A stretch of DNA of 12,784 bases from Serpentinimonas sp. Its GTDB lineage: Bacteria > Pseudomonadota > Gammaproteobacteria > Burkholderiales > Burkholderiaceae_C. Below the pieces are notes generated by a model. That model saw only the letters and a program-made list of their open reading frames with translations, did not search any database and was not told where the DNA came from. A program made the translations under genes and the position numbers. How positions within the stretch are numbered: position 1 is the first letter of the stretch; every line of letters begins with the position of its first letter. The stretch spans positions 1-12,784 of the forward strand of contig JALOSG010000058.1 in assembly GCA_025458665.1 (NCBI GenBank), in the 5' to 3' direction. Positions 1 to 6,621 of this stretch are shown piece by piece.

Positions 1-61
1 TGCGCTGCTGAAGCGCAACCGCGTTGCCAAAACGGCCGAAAGTCTCTGTTTGCTGGGTCAT
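1..61 (-). CDS. 5' end of an unidentified gene (partial, runs off the window)
   Basis: Only the first 20 codons lie in the window, starting at the ATG read leftwards from 61. The peptide begins MTQQTETFGRFGNAVALQQR and the frame is open to the window edge. The start is supported by a good ribosome binding site, GAGGAG, about nine bases upstream in the minus-strand leader (near 70-77), and by a -10-like TACAAT at 102-107 placed to give a leader of about 35 bases. Twenty residues are too few to assign a family, and I do not recognise this N-terminus. It is divergent from the GlcG/HbpS-type gene at 211, so the two share the intergenic region 62-210. Confidence 0.6.
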   Translation of the reverse strand, partial: MTQQTETFGRFGNAVALQQR

Positions 62-101
62 TGGACAAAACTCCTCGTTGATCGGACTACCAAGAAACAC
101 C

Positions 102-107
102 ATTGTA
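102..107 (-). promoter_or_regulatory. Candidate -10 element for the leftward gene
   Basis: Read on the minus strand, this is TACAAT, five of six matches to TATAAT. The expected start of transcription would be near 95, giving a leader of about 35 bases with GAGGAG before the ATG at 61. No convincing -35 lies 16-18 bases upstream, so the promoter may be weak or activator-dependent, or the match may be chance. For the rightward gene at 211 I see no clear promoter in 62-210. Confidence 0.3.
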
Positions 108-210
108 GGGTGACCACTCCGGACAGGTTGGCATTCCCTGAAGGCAGCGGGGTTGTGGCCTGCGGTAAGCTTGCACACCTTCCCTAGACCACTTTTTCAA
201 GCAAAAGTTC

Positions 211-618
211 ATGAAAACCAAAGCCACCCTCGAACTCGCCGACGTCAAAGCCATTGCTGCGGCGGCAGAAGCCGAAGCCCTGAAAAACAACTGGGCCGTG
301 ACCATTGCCATCGTCGATGACGGCGGTCACCTGCTGTGGCTGCAGCGTCTGGATGGCGCCGCCGCCATTTCGGCCCACATCGCGCCTGCCAAGGCACACA
401 CGGCCGCTCTGGGCCGCCGCGAGTCCAAGGTGTACGAGGATGTGATCAATGGCGGTCGCTATTCGTTCCTGAGCGCGCCCGCACTGCAGGGCATGCTGGA
501 AGGTGGCGTGCCCATCCTGAAAGACGGGCAATGCCTGGGGGCCGTGGGTGTGAGCGGTGTGAAGTCCAGCGAGGACGCGCAGATTGCCCGCGCGGGCATG
601 GCGGCCATCGGGCTCTGA
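211..618 (+). CDS. GlcG/HbpS-type (DUF336) small protein
   Basis: The 135-residue protein spans the usual length of a single GlcG/HbpS (DUF336) domain. Family hallmarks are visible: the core segment VTIAIVDDGGHLLWLQRLDGA at about residues 30-50, the alanine-rich stretch with AKAHTAALGR near 62-71, and the GGVPI...LGAVGVSG segment near 98-116. The best-studied relative, HbpS of Streptomyces, binds haem and takes part in redox sensing; other members sit in glycolate or aromatic-degradation clusters and their role is often unknown. No signal peptide or membrane segment is seen, so a cytoplasmic location is inferred. The ribosome binding site before the ATG is weak, and no other start is available nearby. 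The gene converges on exbD with 21 bases between the stops. Its position beside a tonB-exbB-exbD operon makes a haem or iron link attractive but unproven. Confidence 0.85.
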   Translation: MKTKATLELADVKAIAAAAEAEALKNNWAVTIAIVDDGGHLLWLQRLDGAAAISAHIAPAKAHTAALGRRESKVYEDVINGGRYSFLSAPALQGMLEGGVPILKDGQCLGAVGVSGVKSSEDAQIARAGMAAIGL

Positions 619-638
619 AGCCCCGGCGCGGGCGGCTT
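618..638. terminator. Weak bidirectional hairpin between convergent genes
   Basis: In the 21-base gap between the stop of the DUF336 gene and the exbD stop, AAGCC (618-622) can pair with GGCTT (634-638). An inner CC/GG pair surrounds the loop GGCGC, and two bases are bulged. There is no proper U-tract in either direction, only TTAT on the plus side. It is the only structure available to end either transcript here, so I list it with low confidence. Confidence 0.3.
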
Positions 639-639
639 A

Positions 640-1059
640 TCAGCGCGGCGCGGCGGGTTCGGTCACGAACCCCACCCGCGCCAGCCCGGCTTGCTGGGCG
701 GCGGCCAGCAGCAGGGCCACCCGCTCGTAGGGAACGGCCTTGTCGGCCAGCAGATGCAGTGGTGTTTCCGCGTTGGTGGCAGCCAGTGCCTGCAAACGGG
801 TGGTCAGTTCCTCATCGGTCACCGGGCTGCCGTTCCAGAGGTAAGCCCCATCAGCCTCTACACCCAGCCGCACGGCTTCCTCGGGCTTCGGTGCGGGTGT
901 GCTGCTGGCCTGAGGCAGTTGAATGTTCACCGAGTGTTGCATCACCGGCACGGTGATCATGAACACGATGAGCAGCACCAGCATCACATCGATGAGCGGG
1001 ATCATGTTGATCTCGCTGAGCTCGCCGTCCTGGTCGGCATCCAGTGTCTTGAAAGCCAT
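640..1059 (-). CDS. exbD: ExbD, proton-channel subunit of the TonB energy complex
   Basis: A 139-residue ExbD/TolR-family protein of normal length. After a short cytoplasmic N-terminus (MAFKTLDADQDGELSEIN) there is one membrane segment at about residues 20-40, MIPLIDVMLVLLIVFMITVP. It carries Asp24, equivalent to the essential proton-path aspartate (Asp25) of E. coli ExbD. The rest is a periplasmic domain with a short proline-rich linker (STPAPKPEE) and the fold seen in ExbD/TolR. With ExbB it uses the proton gradient to energise TonB for outer-membrane iron-siderophore or haem uptake. The start is three bases after the exbB stop, and its ribosome site GGGAG lies within the end of exbB, indicating a co-transcribed and probably coupled pair. 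It is the last gene of the tonB operon. Confidence 0.95.
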   Translation of the reverse strand: MAFKTLDADQDGELSEINMIPLIDVMLVLLIVFMITVPVMQHSVNIQLPQASSTPAPKPEEAVRLGVEADGAYLWNGSPVTDEELTTRLQALAATNAETPLHLLADKAVPYERVALLLAAAQQAGLARVGFVTEPAAPR

Positions 1060-1062
1060 GGC

Positions 1063-1752
1063 TCAGTCTCCCGCGCGCAGGCTGCGCACCCGCGCTCCCG
1101 TGAGCAGGTAGGCGTGCAGGTCGTGTGCAAAGCGGTTGAGCTGTTGCAACGCGGCCTTGTGCCCACGCAACAGTGCGTTGTAGCCCGGCACGGCAGGAAT
1201 GGCCACGGCCAGACCCAGGGCCGTCATGATCAGGGCCTCGCCAATGGGGCCGGACACTTCGGCAATGCTGGCCTGGCCGGCCACGCCAATGCCCAGTAGC
1301 GCATGGTAGATGCCCCAAACCGTACCGAACAGCCCGATGAACGGTGCGGTAGAGCCTACCGAGGCCAGCACCACCATGCGGCTTTGCAGGGCAGCCTGGC
1401 AGTCGTCCAGCGCCTGCTGCAGGCTGGTGGAGACCCACTCGCTGGGCGAGATGCCATTCAGCGCCGTTTGCTGGTGGTGAACACGCAGGTGTTCCGCGGC
1501 ATGGTGCCCGGCCATGGCCAGCGCTCCGTAGGGGCCAGCCTCGCGGGTTGCGTTCAGGGCGGCTTCGGCATTGGGCTCTGTCCAGAAGCGCATGGCCTGC
1601 AAACGCTGGGCCCGCAGCCGCCGCAGGTTGAGCCATTTCATGCCGATGACGCACCAACTGGCCACCGACATGGCCAGCAGGATGAGCGCGACGCTCCGTA
1701 TGACCCAGTCACCGACATGCCAGACGTGCATGAGGCCGAAATTGTGGTCCAT
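1063..1752 (-). CDS. exbB: ExbB, MotA/TolQ/ExbB proton-channel protein
   Basis: I start this at the ATG at 1752, giving 229 residues. GGAG sits 12 bases upstream, inside the end of tonB, and the protein begins MDHNFGLMHVWHVGDWVIRS as expected for ExbB. A start at 1797 would overlap tonB and add 15 unrelated residues. Three membrane segments are visible: about 17-38, 127-152 (LASVGSTAPFIGLFGTVWGI) and 168-193 (GEALIMTALGLAVAIPAVPG). The last contains Glu172, equivalent to Glu176 of E. coli ExbB, and the conserved AIPAV turn. The large cytoplasmic loop lies between segments 1 and 2. ExbB forms the inner-membrane pentamer around ExbD that powers TonB. It lies between tonB (8 bases apart) and exbD (3 bases apart), a normal order for a TonB system. 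Confidence 0.95.
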   Translation of the reverse strand: MDHNFGLMHVWHVGDWVIRSVALILLAMSVASWCVIGMKWLNLRRLRAQRLQAMRFWTEPNAEAALNATREAGPYGALAMAGHHAAEHLRVHHQQTALNGISPSEWVSTSLQQALDDCQAALQSRMVVLASVGSTAPFIGLFGTVWGIYHALLGIGVAGQASIAEVSGPIGEALIMTALGLAVAIPAVPGYNALLRGHKAALQQLNRFAHDLHAYLLTGARVRSLRAGD

Positions 1753-1760
1753 GAAACCGT

Positions 1761-2564
1761 TTACTCCAGAACAAATTGAATGGGAACGCTGAACCACATG
1801 GGTTCCGGTACACCGCCCCGCTGGCCAGGCACGTAGCGCCAGCGCATGACGGTTTGGAGGGCAGTCTGGTCCAGCCGATCGTAGCCACTGGACTCCTGCA
1901 ATTCCGCCTGCGAGGGGCGGCCATCGGCCTCAATGCGCACGCGGACCAGTACCCGGCCCTGTTCACCCAGGCGGCGGCTGAGCGCAGGGTAGGGTGGCCG
2001 CGGGTTGTTGAGGTAGTCGGCGCTGCTGGAGGGCAGTTGGACGGGTGGGGGGGCAGTGGCTGGCGCAGGGCCCCGGGCAGGTGCAGCGGAGGGGGCCTGT
2101 TCGGCTGGCTGTACCGCGGCGGTGGAGGCGTCCGCCAGGGCGTTGGGCCCGGCAGGCCGCACCGGTGTGGCGGGAACGGCGGCGGCGGGGGGTACGGGTG
2201 CGGGTGCCTGTACGGGTTCAGGTACGGGTGTGGGTGTGGGTGTGGGTGTGGGTGCAGCCCGCGGTGCTGGCTGGGCGGGCTGGGCCGGGAGGGGGGCAGG
2301 CGCGGGTCTGACGGCAGGCGCAGCGGCCGGCTCAGCGGCCGGCGTAGGCGCTGGCGCAGGGGCTGGAGCCGGTGGCTGGAGCAGTTCTGCCATCAACAGC
2401 GTCTCGCGCAGAGTGGCATCGGTGCTGTCCGGGGCAGGCCTTTGCTGGAGTCCGAGAGCCAGTCCACCCAGCGCAAGGGCGTGCAGTGCCACCACCAGCA
2501 AAACCACCACCAGCTGGGTTTTCAAGGGGAGGGACATGGCGCGGACGGGAACAGGCATGGACAT
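1761..2564 (-). CDS. tonB: TonB energy transducer
   Basis: A 267-residue TonB. The N-terminal membrane anchor is at about residues 16-40 (LVVVLLVVALHALALGGLAL) and includes His28, the position of the conserved TonB anchor histidine. A very long Pro/Ala-rich periplasmic spacer runs from about 63 to 175 and contains TPTPTPTP (106-113). The C-terminal TonB domain (about 188-267) has the PPYP entry motif, GRVLVRVRIEADG, SSGYDRLDQTAL and WRYVPG. It spans the periplasm and hands proton-motive energy from ExbB-ExbD to TonB-dependent receptors. The start is uncertain: ATGs at 2564, 2558 and 2537 all lack a clear ribosome binding site. The reading frame is open upstream as far as a TAA at 2610-2612, the stop of a 32-codon gene in the same frame, so translational coupling is possible. 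It heads the tonB-exbB-exbD series downstream of a candidate Fur-controlled promoter. Confidence 0.93.
   Translation of the reverse strand: MSMPVPVRAMSLPLKTQLVVVLLVVALHALALGGLALGLQQRPAPDSTDATLRETLLMAELLQPPAPAPAPAPTPAAEPAAAPAVRPAPAPLPAQPAQPAPRAAPTPTPTPTPVPEPVQAPAPVPPAAAVPATPVRPAGPNALADASTAAVQPAEQAPSAAPARGPAPATAPPPVQLPSSSADYLNNPRPPYPALSRRLGEQGRVLVRVRIEADGRPSQAELQESSGYDRLDQTALQTVMRWRYVPGQRGGVPEPMWFSVPIQFVLE
2226..2255. repeat. GGGTGT hexanucleotide repeat, G-quadruplex-type, inside tonB
   Basis: The plus strand carries four perfect GGGTGT units (2226-2249) followed by one near-copy, GGGTGC (2250-2255). In tonB, read on the other strand, this encodes the Thr-Pro run at residues 106-113. Since the unit is six bases, slippage would add or remove two residues without breaking the frame. 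Five GGG runs with three-base spacers also match the pattern of an intramolecular G-quadruplex. These lie on the template strand for tonB. Confidence 0.8.
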
Positions 2565-2609
2565 GGGTTCGGGCCGGTGCAGCAGAACGCTGGCGACGGC
2601 CCTGCAAGT

Positions 2610-2708
2610 TTATGCAGTTGGATGCTCGGTTCGCGGGTCGTTCAATGCCCAGGCCGCCGCCACCACCACAAGAAGCAGAACAATGCCGAGCAATGCAATG
2701 GCGTTCAT
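2610..2708 (-). CDS. 32-residue single-span membrane peptide heading the tonB operon
   Basis: A short frame from the ATG at 2706-2708 to the TAA at 2610-2612 encodes 32 residues. It begins MNAIALLGIVLLLVVVAAA and ends in the polar tail NDPRTEHPTA. Nearly the whole first two thirds is hydrophobic, so I predict one membrane span with a short charged C-terminus; an uncleaved or cleaved signal-like segment is the alternative. Support for translation is a well-placed AAAGGA about six bases before the ATG, much better than anything before tonB. It lies between a candidate Fur-controlled promoter and tonB, and in the same frame as tonB. I do not recognise a family. It could be a small partner of the TonB complex, a translated leader controlling tonB, or a non-functional frame. 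Confidence 0.55.
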   Translation of the reverse strand: MNAIALLGIVLLLVVVAAAWALNDPRTEHPTA

Positions 2709-2769
2709 GGTTTTTCCTTTCAGCCCAGACCACGGGTGCGGGACGCCCTTCGGCAGTCACCAAGTAGAT

Positions 2770-2788
2770 GATAATGAGTATTATTACA
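2770..2788. promoter_or_regulatory. Candidate Fur box
   Basis: The 19 bases GATAATGAGTATTATTACA match the classical Fur consensus GATAATGATAATCATTATC at 14 of 19 positions by my count. The site overlaps the -10 element of the best leftward promoter, the expected place for iron-dependent repression of tonB-exbB-exbD. It stands out as an AT-rich island in GC-rich sequence. No binding data are available here. Confidence 0.65.
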
Positions 2789-2807
2789 TAATTCGAGCAG
2801 GCGGCAA
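2780..2807 (-). promoter_or_regulatory. Candidate sigma-70 promoter of the tonB operon
   Basis: Read leftwards, the -35 candidate is TTGCCG (2802-2807), followed by 16 bases and the -10 candidate AATAAT (2780-2785). The -10 lies inside the candidate Fur box. Transcription would begin near 2773, giving a leader of about 65 bases before the 32-codon gene at 2708 and about 210 bases before tonB. Confidence 0.5.
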
Positions 2808-2821
2808 GCGGCACCCTCGCG

Positions 2822-2858
2822 TTAGGTAAAAGCTATGCTTCAAATAGAAACTATCCAA
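2822..2858. promoter_or_regulatory. Candidate OxyR-binding site upstream of ahpC
   Basis: The pattern is TTAG (2822-2825), seven bases, CTAT (2833-2836), seven bases, ATAG (2844-2847), seven bases, CCAA (2855-2858). It follows the known OxyR spacing ATAG-N7-CTAT-N7-ATAG-N7-CTAT with 13 of 16 core bases. The first half also has the internal T and A expected of ATAGnTnnnAnCTAT. The site ends directly before the ahpC -35 candidate, the usual position for activation by OxyR. Confidence 0.5.
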
Positions 2859-2887
2859 CTGCAAACTCATTAGAACCTAGCTATCAT
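2859..2887 (+). promoter_or_regulatory. Candidate ahpC promoter
   Basis: A poor -35 (CTGCAA, 2859-2864) is followed by 17 bases and a good -10 (TATCAT, 2882-2887). A weak -35 next to an activator site fits an OxyR-dependent promoter. The predicted leader before the ahpC ATG is about 97 bases. Confidence 0.45.
2870..2884. promoter_or_regulatory. Second OxyR-like half site, over the ahpC -10 region
   Basis: TTAG (2870-2873), seven bases, CTAT (2881-2884) repeats exactly the core of the motif at 2822-2836, 48 bases downstream. Further ATAG/CTAT quarter sites on either side are poor. It overlaps the -10 candidate, so it could serve repression, or it may be a chance copy. Confidence 0.3.
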
Positions 2888-2991
2888 TAGCACATCGAAC
2901 AGTTCTTGTCGCACTGCAGCGAACGCTGGAGCGCCTGCAAAGACTGCCCACAGATCCCGTTTTGCCTTTTTCATCAACCTAGGAAATCACC

Positions 2992-3555
2992 ATGTCCATC
3001 ATCAATACGCAAGTTCAGCCCTTCAAAACCCAGGCTTTCCACAACGGCAAGTTCGTGCAAGTCTCCGACGAAACCTTCAAGGGCGAGTGGTCGGTCCTGA
3101 TCTTCATGCCGGCCGCCTTCACCTTCAACTGCCCCACCGAAGTGGAAGACGCCGCCGACAACTACGCCGAGTTCCAGAAAGCTGGCGCCGAGGTGTACAT
3201 CGTCACCACCGACACCCACTTCTCGCACAAGGTGTGGCACGAGACCTCCCCCGCCGTGGGCAAGGCCAAGTTCCCGCTGGTGGGCGACCCCACCCACACC
3301 CTGACCAACATGTTCGGCGTGCACATCCCTGAAGAAGGCCTGGCGCTGCGTGGCACCTTCATCATCAACCCCGAAGGCATCATCAAGACCGCCGAAATCC
3401 ACGACAACGCCATTGCCCGCGACGTGAAGGAAACCCTGCGCAAGCTGAAGGCTGCCCAGTACGTGGCCGCCAACCCCGGCCAGGTGTGCCCCGCCAAGTG
3501 GAACGAAGGCGCCAAGACCATTGCTCCTTCCCTGGACCTGGTTGGCAAGATCTGA
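2992..3555 (+). CDS. ahpC: AhpC, alkyl hydroperoxide reductase peroxidase subunit
   Basis: A 187-residue typical 2-Cys peroxiredoxin of full length. It reduces hydrogen peroxide, organic peroxides and peroxynitrite in the cytoplasm. The active-site segment FMPAAFTFNCPTE (about 38-50) holds the peroxidatic Cys47, with Pro40 and Thr44 of the PxxxTxxC motif. The catalytic arginine is Arg120 (ALRGTF). The resolving cysteine is Cys166 in PGQVCPAKW. The C-terminus APSLDLVGKI is the typical AhpC ending. The ATG follows AGGA in a good position (2981-2984). It is followed by ahpF, its dedicated reductase, 59 bases downstream. OxyR-like motifs lie upstream. By family knowledge it forms decamers of dimers. 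Confidence 0.97.
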   Translation: MSIINTQVQPFKTQAFHNGKFVQVSDETFKGEWSVLIFMPAAFTFNCPTEVEDAADNYAEFQKAGAEVYIVTTDTHFSHKVWHETSPAVGKAKFPLVGDPTHTLTNMFGVHIPEEGLALRGTFIINPEGIIKTAEIHDNAIARDVKETLRKLKAAQYVAANPGQVCPAKWNEGAKTIAPSLDLVGKI

Positions 3556-3573
3556 TCGGCCCAGCGCCCGATC
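3554..3573 (+). terminator. Short hairpin between ahpC and ahpF (possible attenuator or mRNA stabiliser)
   Basis: GATCGG (3554-3559) and CCGATC (3568-3573) form a perfect six-base stem with an eight-base loop, beginning within the ahpC stop codon. No U-tract follows, so it is more likely a partial terminator or a 3'-end stabiliser than a full stop. It would suit a cell that needs more AhpC than AhpF. Confidence 0.4.
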
Positions 3574-3614
3574 CTTCCCGACCCGTCAGTAGCTGAGTAC
3601 CAAGGAGCCACCCC

Positions 3615-5219
3615 ATGTTGGACGATGCCATCAAAACACAACTCAAGGCCTATCTGGAGCGCGTGTCGCAACCGTTCGACATCGTGGCTTCGCTCGACGG
3701 GTCGGAGAGTGCCCAGGAAATGCGCGCACTGCTGGAAACCATTGCCAGCCTGTCCCCGCACATTTCCCTGAGCACCGACGGGAACGACGCGCGCAAGCCG
3801 TCGTTCAGCCTGCAGAGGAAGGGCACGGCGCAGAGCCTGCGCTTTGCCGCCATTCCGCTGGGGCACGAATTCACCTCGCTGGTGCTGGCACTCCTCTGGA
3901 CGGGTGGTCACCCGCCCAAGGTGGAGCCCGAACTCATCGAGCAGATCCGCGCACTCGACGGCGATTACCGCTTCGAGGTGTACATGTCCCTGAGCTGCCA
4001 CAACTGTCCCGACGTGGTGCAGGCGCTCAGCCTCATGTCCGTCATCAACCCGCGCGTGCAGACCGTGGTGATTGACGGTGCGCTGTACCAGGATGAAGTG
4101 AACGAACGCCAGGTCATGGCTGTGCCCATGGTCTACCTGAACGGGCAGGTGTTCGGTTCGGGTCGCATGTCGACCGAAGAGATTGTGGCCAAGCTCGACC
4201 AGGGCTCGGCCGAGAAAGATGCCGCGCGGCTGAACGCCAAAGAGGCGTTCGACGTGCTGATGGTGGGCGGTGGCCCGGCCGGTGCCGCCGCTGCCGTGTA
4301 CGCCGCGCGCAAAGGTATACGCACCGGTGTGGTGGCCGAGCGCTTTGGCGGCCAGACCAACGACACCATGGCCATCGAGAACTACATCTCCGTGCTGGAG
4401 ACCGACGGCCCGAAATTTGCCGCGGCCCTGGAAGCCCAGGTGCGCCACTACGACGTGGACATCATGAACCTGAACCAGGCCGTGAAGCTGATTCCGGCCA
4501 CCGAGGCGGGTGGAATGATAGGCGTGGAACTGGCCAACGGCGCGGTGCTGCAGTCCCGCACGGTGATTCTGTCCACCGGCGCGCGCTGGCGCAATGTGAA
4601 CGTGCCCGGCGAGCAGGAGTACAAGAACAAAGGCGTGGCTTACTGCCCGCACTGCGACGGCCCGCTGTTCAAGGGCAAGCGCACGGCAGTGATTGGCGGG
4701 GGCAACTCCGGCGTGGAAGCCGCCATCGACCTCGCGGGCATCGTGGCCCACGTGACGCTGATTGAATTTGCCGACCGCCTGAAGGCCGATGCCGTGCTGG
4801 TGAGCAAGCTCAAGAGCCTGCCCAACGTGACCATCGTCACCAATGCCCAGACCACCGAAATCACCGGCGCTGGCGGCAAGGTCAATGGCCTGCGCTACCG
4901 CGACCGCGCCACCGAGGTGGAGCACCATGTGGAGCTGGAAGGCGTGTTCGTGCAGATCGGGCTGATTCCCAACACCGAATGGCTCAAGGGCACGGTGGAA
5001 CTGAGCCGCTTTGGCGAAATTGTGGTGGACGACAAGGGCCACACCAATGTGCCGGGCGTGTTCGCCGCCGGCGATTGCACCACGGTGCCTTACAAGCAGA
5101 TCGTGATTGCCGCGGGCGATGGCGCCAAGGCCGCCCTGAGCGCGTTCGACCACCTGATCCGCACTCCGGCTGCTTCTGCAGTGGCTGCGGCGGCCAAGGA
5201 AGAGGCTGTGGCGGCCTGA
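3615..5219 (+). CDS. ahpF: AhpF, NADH-dependent alkyl hydroperoxide reductase flavoprotein
   Basis: A 534-residue AhpF that passes electrons from NAD(P)H through FAD to AhpC. The N-terminal tandem thioredoxin-fold domain (about 1-200) has the redox pair Cys128-Cys131 (SLSCHNCPD). A thioredoxin-reductase-like part follows, with the FAD-binding VGGGPAGAAAA (about 217-227), the pyridine-nucleotide motif GGGNSG (361-366), the second redox pair Cys344-Cys347 (AYCPHCDGP) and the FAD motif GVFAAGDC (481-488). The start ATG is preceded by AAGGAG at good spacing. The C-terminus ends in an Ala/Glu-rich tail (about 519-534) beyond the conserved domain. It lies downstream of ahpC in the same direction and probably shares its peroxide-responsive promoter. 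Confidence 0.97.
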   Translation: MLDDAIKTQLKAYLERVSQPFDIVASLDGSESAQEMRALLETIASLSPHISLSTDGNDARKPSFSLQRKGTAQSLRFAAIPLGHEFTSLVLALLWTGGHPPKVEPELIEQIRALDGDYRFEVYMSLSCHNCPDVVQALSLMSVINPRVQTVVIDGALYQDEVNERQVMAVPMVYLNGQVFGSGRMSTEEIVAKLDQGSAEKDAARLNAKEAFDVLMVGGGPAGAAAAVYAARKGIRTGVVAERFGGQTNDTMAIENYISVLETDGPKFAAALEAQVRHYDVDIMNLNQAVKLIPATEAGGMIGVELANGAVLQSRTVILSTGARWRNVNVPGEQEYKNKGVAYCPHCDGPLFKGKRTAVIGGGNSGVEAAIDLAGIVAHVTLIEFADRLKADAVLVSKLKSLPNVTIVTNAQTTEITGAGGKVNGLRYRDRATEVEHHVELEGVFVQIGLIPNTEWLKGTVELSRFGEIVVDDKGHTNVPGVFAAGDCTTVPYKQIVIAAGDGAKAALSAFDHLIRTPAASAVAAAAKEEAVAA

Positions 5220-5229
5220 AGTAACGGTG

Positions 5230-5250
5230 GGCGCCTGCCGAGCAGGCGCC
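5230..5250. terminator. Strong hairpin between convergent ahpF and argA
   Basis: GGCGCCTGC (5230-5238) and GCAGGCGCC (5242-5250) form a perfect nine-base GC-rich stem with a CGA loop. An outer GTG/CAC pairing extends it with one bulged base. It begins 11 bases after the ahpF stop and ends right at the argA stop. No U-tract is present on either strand, so it may need help from Rho or act mainly as an RNA-end stabiliser, but the position fits a bidirectional terminator. Confidence 0.65.
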
Positions 5251-6600
<1,350 letters not shown>

Positions 6601-6621
6601 GTTGCCTAGGATAATCGCAGG

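Noticed and set aside
2332..2814. 160-codon minus-strand frame starting near the Fur box with a hydrophobic N-terminus
   Set aside because: Its hydrophobic start is simply the AT-rich promoter and Fur site translated. It then runs out of frame through the small gene and tonB, and has no domain.
1776..2829. Gly-rich plus-strand frames opposite tonB
   Set aside because: The Gly/Arg/Val-rich repeats are the complement of the Pro/Ala-rich TonB spacer; TonB has a membrane anchor and a C-terminal domain that prove its frame.
2906..3100. Cys-containing 64-codon frame in the ahpC leader
   Set aside because: It starts at TTG without a ribosome site and overlaps ahpC out of frame. A leader-peptide role cannot be excluded, but nothing supports it.
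3106..3141. Asn before the peroxidatic Cys of AhpC (FTFNCPTE instead of FTFVCPTE)
   Set aside because: This form is usual in a large AhpC subgroup, including Pseudomonas-type proteins; all catalytic residues are present.
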